DNA of 64,000 nucleotides from Pseudomonas viridiflava (GCF_900580675.1 NZ_UTBG01000062.1:1-64000); one strand, 5' to 3'. Shown: positions 30,727 to 41,717, numbered from the stretch's first letter. Notes: generated by a model not told the origin, from the sequence alone. Numbers and translations: made by a program.

Positions 30727-30765
30727 AAAAAAGGCGCGCCATCCGTGGGATGGCGCGCCTTTTTT
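30727..30765. terminator. Strong rho-independent terminator after pmbA
   Basis: AAAAAAGGCGCGCCATCC-GTG-GGATGGCGCGCCTTTTTT: perfect 18-bp arms flanked by A and T runs. Confidence 0.92.
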
Positions 30766-30780
30766 AGAACGTCGGGAGTA

Positions 30781-32127
30781 TTAACTGCCGGCGACGGTCA
30801 TCCGCTCGATCAACACCGACCCTGTGCGGATGTTGCTACGCAGCTCCAGGTCGTTACCCACGGCAACAATCTGCTTGAACATATCGCGCATATTGCCGGC
30901 GATGGTGACTTCCTGGACCGCGAATTGAATCTCGCCGTTTTCCACCCAGAAGCCCGCCGCGCCACGCGAATAATCACCCGTGACCATGTTCAGCCCGTGG
31001 CCCATCAATTCGGTAACCAGCAGGCCACGCCCCATTTTGCGCAGCAGCGCCGCCTGGTCTTCATCGCCGTGGGTCACGAACAGGTTATGCACACCGCCGG
31101 AGTTGGCGGTGCTTGGCAGGCCGAGTTTGCGGCCGCTGTAAGTGCCCAGTACGTAGGACACCAACTCGCCTTTCTCGACGAATGGTTTGGCGTAAGTCGC
31201 CAGGCCATCACCGTCGAACGAGGAACTGCCCATCGCCCGCATCAGGTGCGGGCGCTCATCGATTGTCAGCCACTCCGGGAACAGCTTCTGGCCAATTGCA
31301 CCTTCCAGAAATGAGGACTTGCGGTACAGGTTGCCGCCGGAAATCGCCCCCAGAAAACTGCCAAACAGGCCACCGGCCAGTTCCGCCGAAAACAGCACCG
31401 GCACCTCACACGTCGGCACCGGTCGCGCGCCCAGACGGCTCGCCGCACGTTGCGCGGCGCGCTGGCCAATGCTGGCCGGGTCCGCCAGCAATTCGCCCTG
31501 GCGGCTCACGTCATACCAGTAGTCGCGCTGCATCTGGCCATTGGCTTCGGCGATCATCACGCAGCTCAAGCTATGGCGCGTGGACGCGTAACCACCGATG
31601 AAACCATGGCTGTTGCCGTACACGCGGCAACCTTGATGGGTGCTCAACGTGGTGCCATCCGCGTTTTTGATGCGGGGATCGGCATCGAACGCCGCGGCTT
31701 CGCAGACCAGCGCCTGCTCAATGGCTTGCTCGGGTGTAATGTCCCAGGCATGGAACAGGTCAAAATCCTGCACTTCCTTGGCCATCAGCGCCTTGTCGGC
31801 CAGCCCCGAGCTCTCATCTTCGGACGTATGCTTGGCAATCGCCAACGCAGCCGCGACCGTCTCGCGAATCGCCTCCGGGCCGCTGGCCGAGGTGCTGGCC
31901 GAGCCTTTGCGCTGCCCCACATACAACGTGATACCAAACCCCTGATCACGGTTGAACTCGACGGTTTCCACTTCCCGCTGACGCACCGAAGTCGACAGCC
32001 CCTGCTCCAGCGACACCGCCACTTCGCAGGCACTCGCCCCCTGGCGCTTGGCCTCGGCAAGGATCTGCTCGACTTGTTCCTGCAGTGCCGGTAACGCTTG
32101 CGGACCGACGCTTTGGGCTGCACTCAT
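30781..32127 (-). CDS. pmbA: Metalloprotease regulatory subunit PmbA/TldE, 448 aa
   Basis: Partner of TldD (encoded about 680 bp upstream); the heterodimer trims peptides such as microcin B17 precursor and helps degrade the antitoxin CcdA in E. coli. TldE itself lacks the HExxxH zinc site, as seen here. Conserved segments include FSAELAGGLFGSFLGAISGGN and MGHGLNMVTGDYSRGAAGFW. I took ATG at 32125-32127, four codons inside the longest frame. It is separated from tldD by the divergently read yjgA. Confidence 0.94.
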   Translation of the reverse strand: MSAAQSVGPQALPALQEQVEQILAEAKRQGASACEVAVSLEQGLSTSVRQREVETVEFNRDQGFGITLYVGQRKGSASTSASGPEAIRETVAAALAIAKHTSEDESSGLADKALMAKEVQDFDLFHAWDITPEQAIEQALVCEAAAFDADPRIKNADGTTLSTHQGCRVYGNSHGFIGGYASTRHSLSCVMIAEANGQMQRDYWYDVSRQGELLADPASIGQRAAQRAASRLGARPVPTCEVPVLFSAELAGGLFGSFLGAISGGNLYRKSSFLEGAIGQKLFPEWLTIDERPHLMRAMGSSSFDGDGLATYAKPFVEKGELVSYVLGTYSGRKLGLPSTANSGGVHNLFVTHGDEDQAALLRKMGRGLLVTELMGHGLNMVTGDYSRGAAGFWVENGEIQFAVQEVTIAGNMRDMFKQIVAVGNDLELRSNIRTGSVLIERMTVAGS

Positions 32128-32235
32128 GGTTTTCTCCACTCAAATTCTGCTTTCGGTTAAGGCCATCGAGCGACCGGGCCGGACAAGCGGCCCCCGACTG
32201 GTTATCATGGCGACGTTTCTTTGCGGACTGCCACC

Positions 32236-32757
32236 ATGGTTGATTCTTACGACGACTCCCTCGATGGGGAGAAAAGCAAAACCCAGGTCAAACGCGAGCT
32301 GCATGCTCTGGTTGACCTTGGCGAGCGCCTTACAACGCTCAAGCCGGATTTGGTTGCAAAATTGCCGTTGACCGACGAAATGCGTCGTGCCCTGGCGGAT
32401 GCGCCCAAGCACACCGCGAATATCGCGCGTAAACGGCACATCATGTTTATCGGCAAATTGATGCGCGACCAAGACACTGACGCCATTCTGACCCTGCTCG
32501 ATCAACTCGATGCCTCCACTCGCCAGTACAACGAACGTTTCCATAACCTGGAACGTTGGCGTGACCGCCTGATTTCGGGCGATGACGCCGTGCTGGAGAA
32601 GTTTGTGCTGGACTACCCGGACGCGGACCGCCAGCAATTGCGCTCCTTGATCCGTCAGGCCCAGCACGAACTGGCGCAAAACAAGGCGCCGGCCACCAGC
32701 CGTAAAATCTTCAAGTACATCCGTGAGCTGGACGAGACCCAACGCGGCCTGCGTTGA
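32236..32757 (+). CDS. yjgA: Ribosome biogenesis factor YjgA (DUF615), 173 aa
   Basis: Small basic helical protein that binds late 50S assembly intermediates in E. coli. Family features are [19 protein letters not shown] and [17 protein letters not shown]; the C-terminus [16 protein letters not shown] is also typical. I took ATG at 32236, since the five preceding residues are not conserved. It is nested between pmbA and tldD on the opposite strand, an arrangement also found in other pseudomonads. Confidence 0.93.
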   Translation: MVDSYDDSLDGEKSKTQVKRELHALVDLGERLTTLKPDLVAKLPLTDEMRRALADAPKHTANIARKRHIMFIGKLMRDQDTDAILTLLDQLDASTRQYNERFHNLERWRDRLISGDDAVLEKFVLDYPDADRQQLRSLIRQAQHELAQNKAPATSRKIFKYIRELDETQRGLR

Positions 32758-32767
32758 TCCTCTTCCC

Positions 32768-32790
32768 CGGGTGGCGTTCTGCGCCACCCG
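32768..32790. terminator. Hairpin between convergent yjgA and tldD
   Basis: CGGGTGGCG-TTCTG-CGCCACCCG, perfect 9-bp arms without a T-run; probably ends one or both transcripts, weakly. Confidence 0.5.
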
Positions 32791-32802
32791 AAGCTCCACC
32801 TC

Positions 32803-34245
32803 CTACGACCCCGTGCCACCCACGGTGATCGCATCAATCTTCAGCGTTGGCTGGCCGACACCCACCGGCAGCGACTGCCCATCCTTGCCGCACGTACCCA
32901 CGCCGCTGTCCAGCGACAGGTCATTACCGACCATCGACACCCTGCTCATGGCTTCCGGCCCGTTGCCGATCAACGTTGCGCCCTTGACCGGCGCGGTAAT
33001 CTTGCCGTCTTCGATCAGGTACGCCTCGCTGGTGGAGAACACGAATTTGCCACTGGTGATGTCCACCTGGCCGCCGCCCAGGTTGGCGCAGTAGATCCCG
33101 CGTTTTACCGAAGCAATGATTTCTGCCGGGTCGCTTTCGCCACCCAGCATGTAAGTGTTGGTCATGCGCGGCATCGGCAGGTGCGCGTAGGATTCGCGAC
33201 GGCCGTTACCGGTACGCGCCACACCCATCAGGCGGGCGTTGAGCTTGTCTTGCATGTAGCCCTTGAGTACGCCGTTCTCGATGAGGGTGGTGCACTCGGT
33301 CGGCGTACCTTCGTCGTCGACGCTCAGCGAGCCACGGCGACCGGCCAGGGTGCCGTCATCGACAATCGTGCAGAGCTTGGACGCGACCATCTCGCCCATG
33401 CGCCCGCTGTAGGCCGAACTGCCTTTACGGTTGAAGTCGCCTTCCAGGCCATGGCCAACCGCTTCGTGCAACAACACGCCCGACCAACCCGACCCCAACA
33501 CCACCGGCAACGTGCCAGCCGGCGCCGGAATGGCTTCAAGGTTGACCAGCGCCTGGCGCAGCGCTTCACGGGCATAGCCCATGGCGCGGTCTTCCGCGAG
33601 GAAATAGCGGTAGTCGGTACGCCCGCCGCCGCCATGGCCACCCCGCTCGCGGCGGCCGTTCTGCTCGACGATCACACTGACATTGAAGCGCACCAGTGGC
33701 CGCACATCGGCTGCCAGGCCACCATCGGTGGACGCAACCAGAATGCGCTCCCACACGCCAGCCATGCTCACGGTGACCTGCTGGATACGTGGGTCGAGGG
33801 CACGGGTGGCGGCATCGATACGCTTGAGCAGATCGACTTTTTCCGCACGGCTGATGACCTCAAGAGGGTTATCCGGCGCATACAACTGAGCCACGTCCTG
33901 GGTGCTGAACGCCTGCACAGTGCCGTTCTGGCCAGCTCGGGAAATCGAACGCGCAGCACGCGCCGCCAGGCCCAGGGCTTCGAGGGTAATCGCGTTGCTG
34001 TAGGCAAAACCGGTTTTTTCACCGGACTGCGCACGCACGCCCACGCCCTGGTCAAGGTTGAAACTGCCTTCCTTGACGATGCCGTCTTCGAGGGCCCAGG
34101 ACTCGGAAATCTGGCCCTGGAAATACAGGTCGGCTGCGTCGATGCCCGGCCCGGCCAGATCGCCGAGCACGGTTTGCAAACTTTCGATGGTCACGCCACC
34201 GGGTGCCAGGAGGTGTTCACTGACTGAGGACAACAACTCGCTCAT
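32803..34245 (-). CDS. tldD: Metalloprotease TldD, 480 aa
   Basis: Catalytic zinc subunit of the TldD/TldE protease. The HExxxH motif is in [15 protein letters not shown] near residue 265, and the distal cysteine ligand in [15 protein letters not shown] near residue 455. I chose ATG at 34243-34245 ([13 protein letters not shown]), 36 codons inside the longest frame. It lies 16 bp after the nitrilase-family gene and probably shares its transcript. Confidence 0.96.
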   Translation of the reverse strand: MSELLSSVSEHLLAPGGVTIESLQTVLGDLAGPGIDAADLYFQGQISESWALEDGIVKEGSFNLDQGVGVRAQSGEKTGFAYSNAITLEALGLAARAARSISRAGQNGTVQAFSTQDVAQLYAPDNPLEVISRAEKVDLLKRIDAATRALDPRIQQVTVSMAGVWERILVASTDGGLAADVRPLVRFNVSVIVEQNGRRERGGHGGGGRTDYRYFLAEDRAMGYAREALRQALVNLEAIPAPAGTLPVVLGSGWSGVLLHEAVGHGLEGDFNRKGSSAYSGRMGEMVASKLCTIVDDGTLAGRRGSLSVDDEGTPTECTTLIENGVLKGYMQDKLNARLMGVARTGNGRRESYAHLPMPRMTNTYMLGGESDPAEIIASVKRGIYCANLGGGQVDITSGKFVFSTSEAYLIEDGKITAPVKGATLIGNGPEAMSRVSMVGNDLSLDSGVGTCGKDGQSLPVGVGQPTLKIDAITVGGTGS

Positions 34246-34261
34246 AGGTTTGGCCTTAAAT

Positions 34262-35110
34262 TCATCGTTCTGAAGCAGGTCGCTGCGCGCCCTGCGAGAA
34301 AAAGCGCCGATGGTTGACCACCGGCATGCGCGCCCGTATCGACGCCTGTTCACTGCTATCGCGATCGGCCAGCAGCACCGCTTCGCCTTGATCCTGTTGT
34401 TTCAGTACGCGCCCCCAAGGGTCGACAATCGCCGCGTGGCCATAGGTTTCCCGTGGGCCTGGGTGCACGCCACCCTGGGCGGCCGCCAGCAGGTAGCACT
34501 GGGTCTCGATGGCACGCGCGCGGATCAACACGTCCCAGTGCGCCGCGCCGGTCACGGCGGTAAAGGCCGAGGGCGCAGTAATCAATTCAGCCCCCGCCGC
34601 GCGCAACTCGCTGTACAACTCAGGGAAGCGCAGGTCGTAACACACCGTCAGGCCCAACCGCCCCACCGGCGTATCCGCCACCACCACGTTGCCACCGAAA
34701 GCATAGTCGTCGGATTCGCGATAACGGCCGCGGGTATCCGCCACGTCGACATCGAACAGGTGCAGCTTGTCGTAACGGGCGACGATCTCACCCTGATCAT
34801 CAATCAGCAGCGAGCAGGCATTGACCTTGGCGTCGGGGTGGTCCCTGGGCGGCAACGGTAAAGTGCCGGCCACTATCCATAAGGTGAGGTCGCGGGCGGT
34901 CTGTTTCAACCATGGCAGGATCGGACCCTGGCCCAATGCTTCCGCGCGACCGATATCGGCTACGTCACGGCGGCCCATGGCAGCGAAGTTTTCCGGCAGT
35001 ACCGCCAGCTTCGCGCCACCCGCTGCCGCCTGCTCCAGCAGGCGCCGGGCCTGGGCCAGGTTGGCCAGCACATCGCTCTGGCTGACCATTTGAATTACCG
35101 CAAAGGACAT
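34262..35110 (-). CDS. Carbon-nitrogen hydrolase (Nit/omega-amidase-like), 282 aa
   Basis: Nitrilase-superfamily amidase. The catalytic triad is visible as [11 protein letters not shown] (Glu), [10 protein letters not shown] (Lys) and [14 protein letters not shown] (Cys). It is closest in layout to Nit1/Nit2-type enzymes, which repair deaminated glutathione or hydrolyse alpha-keto amides, but the substrate is not proven by sequence. I took ATG at 35108-35110 with GGAG upstream. It sits between yhdP and tldD, all on the minus strand. Confidence 0.92.
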   Translation of the reverse strand: MSFAVIQMVSQSDVLANLAQARRLLEQAAAGGAKLAVLPENFAAMGRRDVADIGRAEALGQGPILPWLKQTARDLTLWIVAGTLPLPPRDHPDAKVNACSLLIDDQGEIVARYDKLHLFDVDVADTRGRYRESDDYAFGGNVVVADTPVGRLGLTVCYDLRFPELYSELRAAGAELITAPSAFTAVTGAAHWDVLIRARAIETQCYLLAAAQGGVHPGPRETYGHAAIVDPWGRVLKQQDQGEAVLLADRDSSEQASIRARMPVVNHRRFFSQGAQRPASER

Positions 35111-35158
35111 GGGCCGACACTCCGTAAAAGGCATGCGGCCATGCTACTCCACAGGCTC

Positions 35159-38100
35159 TCAGTTTGGTTTTTCAAATGGCTTGTCGAAAGTAATCTTTGG
35201 ATCCTTCCACGGCCCTTCGACCTTATATTGCACGCTGGCGAAGCGCGCAACACGGTCACCGATCAGCTTGTCGATCAGGAACAACGCACCACCAATGGCC
35301 GGCGCGCCCACGATCAGCGCGGCGATTGGCAGGTTATTGGTCACCGGCAGCGTGACCAGCAGCTTGGCATCGACCCGGTCGGCCACCAGGTCCAGGGTGC
35401 CGTTGAGTTCAAGGTTGGTGGACGGCCCGGTCATGGTGATCGGCTCACGGGTCACGAACACACCATTACTCGCCGCAAGCAAGCCTTTGACCCGGTCATA
35501 ACTCAAGCCCTTGCCGAGCAAGTCAGAGAAGTCCAGGCGCAAACGACGGCCGATGGAGTTGAAGTTAAGCAGGCCGAATACCCGCAGGGCCTGAGCGCCG
35601 CCCTCCACTTCCACGAACTGCCCCTTACGGAACGCAGCATCCAGGCTGCCGGAAAAACGCTTCGGCCCGACCCAGGCCGGTGAACCCGGCCAGCGCCCGT
35701 CCACGTCCACGTGGAACTCTTCACTGGTCACGCTCGGCGCAAAGCCCCAGCCCTTGAGCACATCGCCAAGATTCTTGCCATCCAGGCGGCCCTTGTACCA
35801 ACTGCTGCTGGAACCCGGCGCGCCTTCCCAACCACCAGCACCTTTGAGCTGCATGCCCTTAAGCCCCAGGTCCAGAGTGTTGAAGGCCAGGCCTTTGGCG
35901 GTTGGGCGGATTTTCAGCGACCAGGCACCCACCAGGTCCGGCCCCTGGAACAGTTGATCAATGGCGATATCCAGTGCCGGAATGTCTTTGGGATCGATGT
36001 CAGCCAACGGGTCCGGTGCGTTTTCGTCAGCCTGTACCGTCGGGTCCACTGCCGGCAGCTTCACGTATTGCAGGTTGATCGCGATCGGCGCGCCCTTGGC
36101 GTCCGGCAGGTTCACCGTGCCTTTGGCTTGCTGGCTGTCGAGTTGCAGGCCCCAGGCGGCCGGTTTGCGGTCCAGCAGCAGGCGCACCTGATCGAACTGT
36201 GTACCGAAGCCGGTCAATTTGCCGACCTTGAAGTCGGCGCCACTGAGCAATTGCTTGGCGCTGCCGCCCGGATCATTGCCGGCGTAGCGGTTGACCAGAT
36301 TTTTCCACGGGTCTATATCCAGCTCCGAGAGCACGCCGCGAATCCGCAGGCCCTTGCCACCCGGCAGCACCGCATCGCCGTCACCGAGAAACAACTCGCC
36401 ACGGCCATCATTGAATTTGTCCGGCGCCGCGGCGAAGGTGAAATTCGCCAGCTCACCGTAATCGAACCAGTAGCGACGCTCGGCACCCTGCAGGGTCATG
36501 CGGAACGTGCTGTCACGCCCCTGGCTGGCCGGCATGCCAAACGGAGCCGGCAGGTCCACGGCCACACCCTTGAGGTTGGAACTGACCATCAACTGGCTGT
36601 CCGCGCCGTCCAGGTCGACCTGCAACTGGTAGGGAATATCCCCGGAAACCGGCAGTGGCTGGCTGATTTTCAGCCAATCGGTCAGTCGCTTGACCGTGAC
36701 TTGGCCCTTGGCAGTGATGCGCGTGCTGATAGCGCCCGGCTTGCCATCGGCAAAGATCTGCGCGGTGATCGGCCTGTCGAACGCCTGGGCTGTGATGTTC
36801 TGCCCGCTCAGGCCCTTGGCGCTGTCAAAGCGTAAATCGCCCTTGAGCTGCGTGAGGTCCAGGGTCGGCTCGGCCAATTGCAGGCGCGCCTTGTCGGTCT
36901 GGAAGTCGACCACGATCTTCGGCTCGGTGCCCTTCGCCAGCGGGATATCCAGGTCCAGCTTGCCTTGCAGGTCGCCTTCGCCTTTCCAGCCGGCAAAAGT
37001 CGAGGCCGTGCCGATCGGTGCTTCCTGCAGGATTTTCAGGCCATCGCCCAGGCCACCGGCAAACCCGCCAGTGAGCAGCAGGTGGCTGTCCTTGCCTGCC
37101 GGGGCGTGGGGAATATTGACGTAGATGTCCTTGACCCTGGTGTCGAGCAGTTGGCCCTTGCTGGCCAGGATGCGCACCCCGCTCTCCTCGACAAACACTT
37201 CGCCCTTGACCTTGCTCACGTGCGGCCAGCCCGGCTGGAACGCCAATTCGGCGTCATGCACGTTGAAAAACAGGCTGATGTTGCGCGAAGCCGGCAGCGC
37301 GTCGTGGTTCAGCGAGCCCTGGTACTGGAAGAAACCCTGGTCGACCGCGCCTTTGAGAATCGCGGTGCGCAGCCATTCGTCCAGCGCCGGGCTGAGCACT
37401 GCCGGCAGGTATTTGGGAGTAAAACGCCCGTCGCCATCGACCAGGCCGACGCGCAGGTCCATGTAGTCTTCCTGGCTATGGTCGAAATGCAGGCGAATCA
37501 GGAAGTCCGCAGCGATCTTGCCCTCCTCGGCCAGTACCTTGATGTACGGGGCGATCAGGGTGAAACCCTGTTTATCCAGCTTCCAGGTCAGGCGCGCGTT
37601 GGCCTGGATGTACTGCCAGGGCTTGGCGAAGATCGGATCCAGGTGCAGGGAAAAATCCTTGCTGTCCATGCGCAACTCGCCATGGCCCAGGTCGCCGCTG
37701 ATACTGCCGGAAACATTGCGCGCAGCAGGTGCGCCGGAGTAGGCATCAAAGCCCACGCGTTCGAGGTTGGCGGCGAAGCTGACCTTCTGGTCGGTGGTGT
37801 CCTGGGGCCGGAAATCCACCAGCACATTGCGCAGCAGGCCGGTGGCCTTGAGGTGGTCGACGGTTTTGGCGAAACCTTCCGGCAAGGGTGCCAGCGCGTT
37901 CAACAGCGGTGTGATCGGGGTCAGGTCGAGGCGGTCTGCCTGAAGATTCCAGACTTCCAGGTTCTTGTCGGTGGCCAACGTCTGCTGCAACTGCAGGCGC
38001 GATTCCCAGCGGGTTTCACCCAGGTTCATCGCCAGAGAATCGAACAACACCTTAAGGCCGGTCTCGCTGCGTTGCAGGTAGGCGGTCAGCGCGAGGTTTT

Positions 38101-38974
38101 CAATGTGCACGGGCTTGCGGTCAGCGTAGCTGCCCTTTACCTGCGCGGAATTGAGCCTGACCACCGCGCTTTGCACGGTGCCCTTGGCCCAGCTCAGCCA
38201 GAATTCGCCACCGGCCTTGAACTGTGTGAGTTTCCACTGCTGGGTCAGCCTGGCCGGAATCCACTTGGCCCAGTCGCTTTGGGGCAGGCTCAGGTAGGCT
38301 TCAACTGCGCCGTCCTTCCAGTGGCTCGCACGCATGCGGCTGCGCAGGCTCAGGGCCAGTGGCTGGCCGTCGGGCAGGGTCAGGCGGGCGTCCAGGCGCT
38401 GGCGGGTAGCGCCGCTGTGCAGGCTCAGACCCACATACGTCATGGTCATCGGTGCCTGGTCGAACGGTTGCAAAGTGACCTGGCTGTCGAGCAGCGACAC
38501 ACGCTTGACCATTTGCATGCGCTGGAGCAATTGCTCCGGGTCCAACGGCTGGTCGTCCTGCAGCGGCAAACCTTGCAGCGCCCAGTGGCCGTCCTTGTCC
38601 TCCTTGACGCTCAGTTGCAGGCCGCTGACTTGCAGGTGTGCAAGGCGCACTTCGCGGGCCATCAGGCTGGCCCAGATATCGGGCACCACTTCGACCTGAT
38701 CCAGGCGCAAGGCACTGCTGCCCTCGCCGACCATCACGTCGTGGGCCAGCAGTACTGGCGCGAACCCGCTCCAGCGCCCTTCCAGGCTGCCGATATGCAG
38801 CGGCACGTCGACGGCGGCCTGGGCCTTGGCTTCGATTTCGGCGCGGTATTCAGCCACCAACGGGGTCAGTTCACGCCCCAGGCTCACGTACACCGCCGCC
38901 AATACCAGCAGCAACGCGCACAGGCCCAGGCCCCAACGGGTCAAAGCGGCAAAAAAGCGTATCAGACGCTCCAT
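35159..38974 (-). CDS. yhdP: AsmA-like phospholipid transport protein YhdP, 1271 aa
   Basis: Very large periplasmic protein anchored by one N-terminal helix (WGLGLCALLLVLAAVYV, residues 14-30), followed by a long repetitive beta-groove domain (DUF3971) and an AsmA-type C-terminal domain. E. coli YhdP, with TamB and YdbH, carries phospholipid across the periplasm to the outer membrane. The length agrees with the family. It starts about 1.5 kb before the end of the rng-to-mre cluster and leads into the nitrilase/tldD genes. Confidence 0.95.
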   Translation of the reverse strand: MERLIRFFAALTRWGLGLCALLLVLAAVYVSLGRELTPLVAEYRAEIEAKAQAAVDVPLHIGSLEGRWSGFAPVLLAHDVMVGEGSSALRLDQVEVVPDIWASLMAREVRLAHLQVSGLQLSVKEDKDGHWALQGLPLQDDQPLDPEQLLQRMQMVKRVSLLDSQVTLQPFDQAPMTMTYVGLSLHSGATRQRLDARLTLPDGQPLALSLRSRMRASHWKDGAVEAYLSLPQSDWAKWIPARLTQQWKLTQFKAGGEFWLSWAKGTVQSAVVRLNSAQVKGSYADRKPVHIENLALTAYLQRSETGLKVLFDSLAMNLGETRWESRLQLQQTLATDKNLEVWNLQADRLDLTPITPLLNALAPLPEGFAKTVDHLKATGLLRNVLVDFRPQDTTDQKVSFAANLERVGFDAYSGAPAARNVSGSISGDLGHGELRMDSKDFSLHLDPIFAKPWQYIQANARLTWKLDKQGFTLIAPYIKVLAEEGKIAADFLIRLHFDHSQEDYMDLRVGLVDGDGRFTPKYLPAVLSPALDEWLRTAILKGAVDQGFFQYQGSLNHDALPASRNISLFFNVHDAELAFQPGWPHVSKVKGEVFVEESGVRILASKGQLLDTRVKDIYVNIPHAPAGKDSHLLLTGGFAGGLGDGLKILQEAPIGTASTFAGWKGEGDLQGKLDLDIPLAKGTEPKIVVDFQTDKARLQLAEPTLDLTQLKGDLRFDSAKGLSGQNITAQAFDRPITAQIFADGKPGAISTRITAKGQVTVKRLTDWLKISQPLPVSGDIPYQLQVDLDGADSQLMVSSNLKGVAVDLPAPFGMPASQGRDSTFRMTLQGAERRYWFDYGELANFTFAAAPDKFNDGRGELFLGDGDAVLPGGKGLRIRGVLSELDIDPWKNLVNRYAGNDPGGSAKQLLSGADFKVGKLTGFGTQFDQVRLLLDRKPAAWGLQLDSQQAKGTVNLPDAKGAPIAINLQYVKLPAVDPTVQADENAPDPLADIDPKDIPALDIAIDQLFQGPDLVGAWSLKIRPTAKGLAFNTLDLGLKGMQLKGAGGWEGAPGSSSSWYKGRLDGKNLGDVLKGWGFAPSVTSEEFHVDVDGRWPGSPAWVGPKRFSGSLDAAFRKGQFVEVEGGAQALRVFGLLNFNSIGRRLRLDFSDLLGKGLSYDRVKGLLAASNGVFVTREPITMTGPSTNLELNGTLDLVADRVDAKLLVTLPVTNNLPIAALIVGAPAIGGALFLIDKLIGDRVARFASVQYKVEGPWKDPKITFDKPFEKPN

Positions 38975-39052
38975 GTCAGGCGACCCTCAAGGCAGTAATC
39001 GGACGGCGGATCAAGGTCTGCCGGTCTCGCAAAAAGAAAAAACGATTGGGGA

Positions 39053-40510
39053 TCAGAGCAGCACCACGTCGTATTGTTCCTGGGAATACATGGTTTCGAC
39101 CTGGAAGCGAATCGTGCGTCCGATAAACCCCTCAAGCTCGGCGACGTTTCCGGACTCTTCATCCAGCAACCGATCGACCACTTTCTGGTTGGCGAGCACT
39201 CTATAACCTTCGGCCTGGTAGGCCCGTGCCTCTCGTAAGATTTCCCGGAAAATCTCGTAGCAAACCGTTTCCGGGGTCTTCAACTTGCCGCGGCCCTGGC
39301 AGCTGCTGCACGGCTCGCACAGCACTTGCTCGAGGCTTTCACGCGTGCGTTTGCGGGTCATCTGCACCAGGCCCAACTCGGTGATGCCGATGATGTTGGT
39401 CTTGGCGTGATCGCGCTCCAGCTGCTTCTCCAGTGTGCGCAATACCTGGCGCTGGTGCTCTTCATCTTCCATGTCGATGAAGTCGATGATGATGATCCCG
39501 CCCAGGTTGCGCAGGCGCAGTTGGCGGGCAATCGCGGTGGCCGCCTCGAGGTTGGTCTTGAAGATGGTTTCTTCCAGGTTGCGATGACCGACAAACGCGC
39601 CCGTGTTGACGTCGATAGTGGTCATGGCTTCCGCCGGGTCCACCACCAGATAACCGCCGGACTTGAGCGGCACCTTGCGCTCGAGGGCTTTCTGGATTTC
39701 GTCCTCGACGCCATACAGGTCGAAGATCGGCCGCTCGCCGGGGTAGTGCTCGAGGCGGTCGGCAATTTCCGGCATCAGCTCGGCCACGAATTGCGTGGTG
39801 CGCTGGAAGGTTTCCCGCGAGTCGATGCGAATTTTCTCAATCTTGGGGCTGACCAGGTCGCGCAATGTGCGCAGGGCCAGGCCGAGGTCTTCATAGATCA
39901 CACTCGGCGCGCCGATGGTCTGGATCTGTGCACCGATCTGGTCCCACAGGCGCCGCAGGTAGCGGATGTCCATCAGAATTTCATCACCACCGGCGCCCTC
40001 GGCGGCGGTGCGCAGGATGAAACCACCGGCTTCCTTGATGCCTTCGGCGGCTACGCAGTCGCTGACCACTTTTTTCAGGCGTTCGCGTTCGCCTTCGTCT
40101 TCGATCTTCAGCGAAATACCCACGTGCGCAGTACGCGGCATGTACACCAGGTAACGCGACGGAATCGACAGCTGGGTCGTCAGGCGTGCGCCCTTGGAGC
40201 CGATGGGGTCCTTGGTGACTTGCACCACCAGGCTCTGCCCTTCATGCACCAGGGCGCTGATGCTTTCGACTGCCGGGCCTTCGCGCAGGGAAATTTCCGA
40301 AGCGTGGATAAACGCAGCACGGTCAAGGCCGATGTCGACGAATGCGGCCTGCATCCCCGGCAATACGCGCACTACTTTGCCTTTGTAGATATTGCCGACG
40401 ATCCCACGCTTCTGGGTACGCTCTACGTGCACTTCTTGCAGAACACCGTTCTCTACCACCGCCACGCGCGATTCCATCGGCGTGATATTGATCAGAATCT
40501 CTTCACTCAT
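39053..40510 (-). CDS. rng: Ribonuclease G, 485 aa
   Basis: Endoribonuclease that matures the 5' end of 16S rRNA and helps turn over mRNA. It has an N-terminal S1 domain (IYKGKVVRVLPGMQAAFVDI), the DNase-I-like catalytic region with MTTIDVNTGAFVG and IIIIDFIDMED supplying the metal-binding aspartates, and the zinc-link CEPCSSCQGRG. It lacks the long disordered tail of RNase E. I took ATG at 40508-40510. It lies close to maf, mreD and mreC, as in many proteobacteria. Confidence 0.96.
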   Translation of the reverse strand: MSEEILINITPMESRVAVVENGVLQEVHVERTQKRGIVGNIYKGKVVRVLPGMQAAFVDIGLDRAAFIHASEISLREGPAVESISALVHEGQSLVVQVTKDPIGSKGARLTTQLSIPSRYLVYMPRTAHVGISLKIEDEGERERLKKVVSDCVAAEGIKEAGGFILRTAAEGAGGDEILMDIRYLRRLWDQIGAQIQTIGAPSVIYEDLGLALRTLRDLVSPKIEKIRIDSRETFQRTTQFVAELMPEIADRLEHYPGERPIFDLYGVEDEIQKALERKVPLKSGGYLVVDPAEAMTTIDVNTGAFVGHRNLEETIFKTNLEAATAIARQLRLRNLGGIIIIDFIDMEDEEHQRQVLRTLEKQLERDHAKTNIIGITELGLVQMTRKRTRESLEQVLCEPCSSCQGRGKLKTPETVCYEIFREILREARAYQAEGYRVLANQKVVDRLLDEESGNVAELEGFIGRTIRFQVETMYSQEQYDVVLL

Positions 40511-40580
40511 GGCTGGGTCTCGTTCAGGCGTTTTCACAATAGTGACCGGTCGCTTAAGGCTGGGCGCTGACGTACGGCGT

Positions 40581-41177
40581 TCAGCGCGCGGTAAGGTTTT
40601 GCCAACAGGGTATGCCGAATTGGCCGAGCAGTTGCGCGGTTTCGCACACCGGCAGGCCTACCACGGCGGAATAACTGCCATTGAGCCCGGCGACGAACAC
40701 CGAGCCCAAGCCTTGGATAGCATAGCCGCCCGCCTTGTCCTGGGGTTCGCCACTGTGCCAGTAGGTTGTAGCTTCCTCGACAGAAACCTCGCGAAAACAT
40801 ACGCGGCTGCCGACACAAAGCGTTTCGCAACGCTGGCCATCAGTCAGGGCGATGGCGGTCAATACTTCGTGTTCACGCCCCGCCAGGGCCATCAACATCG
40901 CCAGTGCATCGGCCTGGTCCACCGGCTTGCCGAGGATCTTGCCGTCCACAATCACCGCGGTGTCGGCGCCCAGCACACAGGCGTGCGCGGGATGTTCAAG
41001 TGCAGCGAAACCCGCCGTCGCCTTACCACGAGCAAGACGTTCAACGTAAGAAACGGGGGTTTCGTTTGTAAGAGGGGTTTCATCAATAGCGGCGCTGACC
41101 ACGGTGAAAGGCACACCGATCTGGGTCAGCAGTTCACGCCGCCTCGGAGAGCCCGAGGCCAGGTATAGCGAATTCAT
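40581..41177 (-). CDS. Maf family nucleoside triphosphate pyrophosphatase (YhdE-like), 198 aa
   Basis: Hydrolyses non-canonical or dTTP/UTP nucleotides to monophosphates. It has the Maf signature [16 protein letters not shown] at the N-terminus, [19 protein letters not shown] in the middle, and [20 protein letters not shown] near the end, with the Gln typical of the dTTPase/UTPase subfamily. I took ATG at 41175-41177; the longest frame adds 17 non-conserved residues. It sits between mreD and rng. Confidence 0.93.
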   Translation of the reverse strand: MNSLYLASGSPRRRELLTQIGVPFTVVSAAIDETPLTNETPVSYVERLARGKATAGFAALEHPAHACVLGADTAVIVDGKILGKPVDQADALAMLMALAGREHEVLTAIALTDGQRCETLCVGSRVCFREVSVEEATTYWHSGEPQDKAGGYAIQGLGSVFVAGLNGSYSAVVGLPVCETAQLLGQFGIPCWQNLTAR

Positions 41178-41228
41178 TGCAGACTCTCCCTGTAGAGTTT
41201 GATAACCAGGCAGAGCCTCGCAATCCAT

Positions 41229-41717
41229 TCAATTGATCTTATAGCGACGACGTAACCCGCGCAGGCCAAAACTGATCCATGGCCACAGCAAGGCGCTGAC
41301 CAGGGCCGGCAACACCAGTGCGAGGGTCGGCTGGCGGTTACCGGTCAAGGCACTCAGCCACAGCTGTACAAGCTGCGCCAGGCCGAAGATCACCAGAATC
41401 ACCAGGCACTGCTGCCACATCGGAAACATGCGCAACCGCTGCTGCAACGACAACACCAGGAAGGTGATCAAGGTCAGGATCAACGCGTTCTGGCCCAGCA
41501 AGGTGCCATACAGCACATCTTCCGCCAAGCCCAGGAACATGGCCGTGACCATGCCCACTTTGTGCGGCAGGTTCAGCGACCAGAACGCCAGCAGCAGTGC
41601 CAGCCAGAGCGGGCGCAGGATTTCCATGAATTGCGGCAGTGGCGAAACGCTCAGCAGCAAACCGATGGCGAAGGTCAGCCAGACGATCCAGCCGTTGCGT
41701 GAATGTGTACCAGCCAT
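41229..41717 (-). CDS. mreD: Rod shape-determining protein MreD, 162 aa
   Basis: Inner-membrane protein of the elongasome with about five transmembrane helices (LTFAIGLLLSVSPL, LALLLAFWSLNLP, LILTLITFLVLSL and others). It links MreC and MreB to cell-wall synthesis. The conserved GMVTAMFLGLAEDVLYGTLLG marks the family. Its start overlaps the mreC stop (TAATG), so translation is coupled. Confidence 0.94.
   Translation of the reverse strand: MAGTHSRNGWIVWLTFAIGLLLSVSPLPQFMEILRPLWLALLLAFWSLNLPHKVGMVTAMFLGLAEDVLYGTLLGQNALILTLITFLVLSLQQRLRMFPMWQQCLVILVIFGLAQLVQLWLSALTGNRQPTLALVLPALVSALLWPWISFGLRGLRRRYKIN

Noticed and set aside
35711..38998. Two long plus-strand frames (374 and 706 codons) opposite yhdP
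   Set aside because: They mirror yhdP codon structure, have no ribosome site or recognisable domains, and the minus-strand product is a clear family member.
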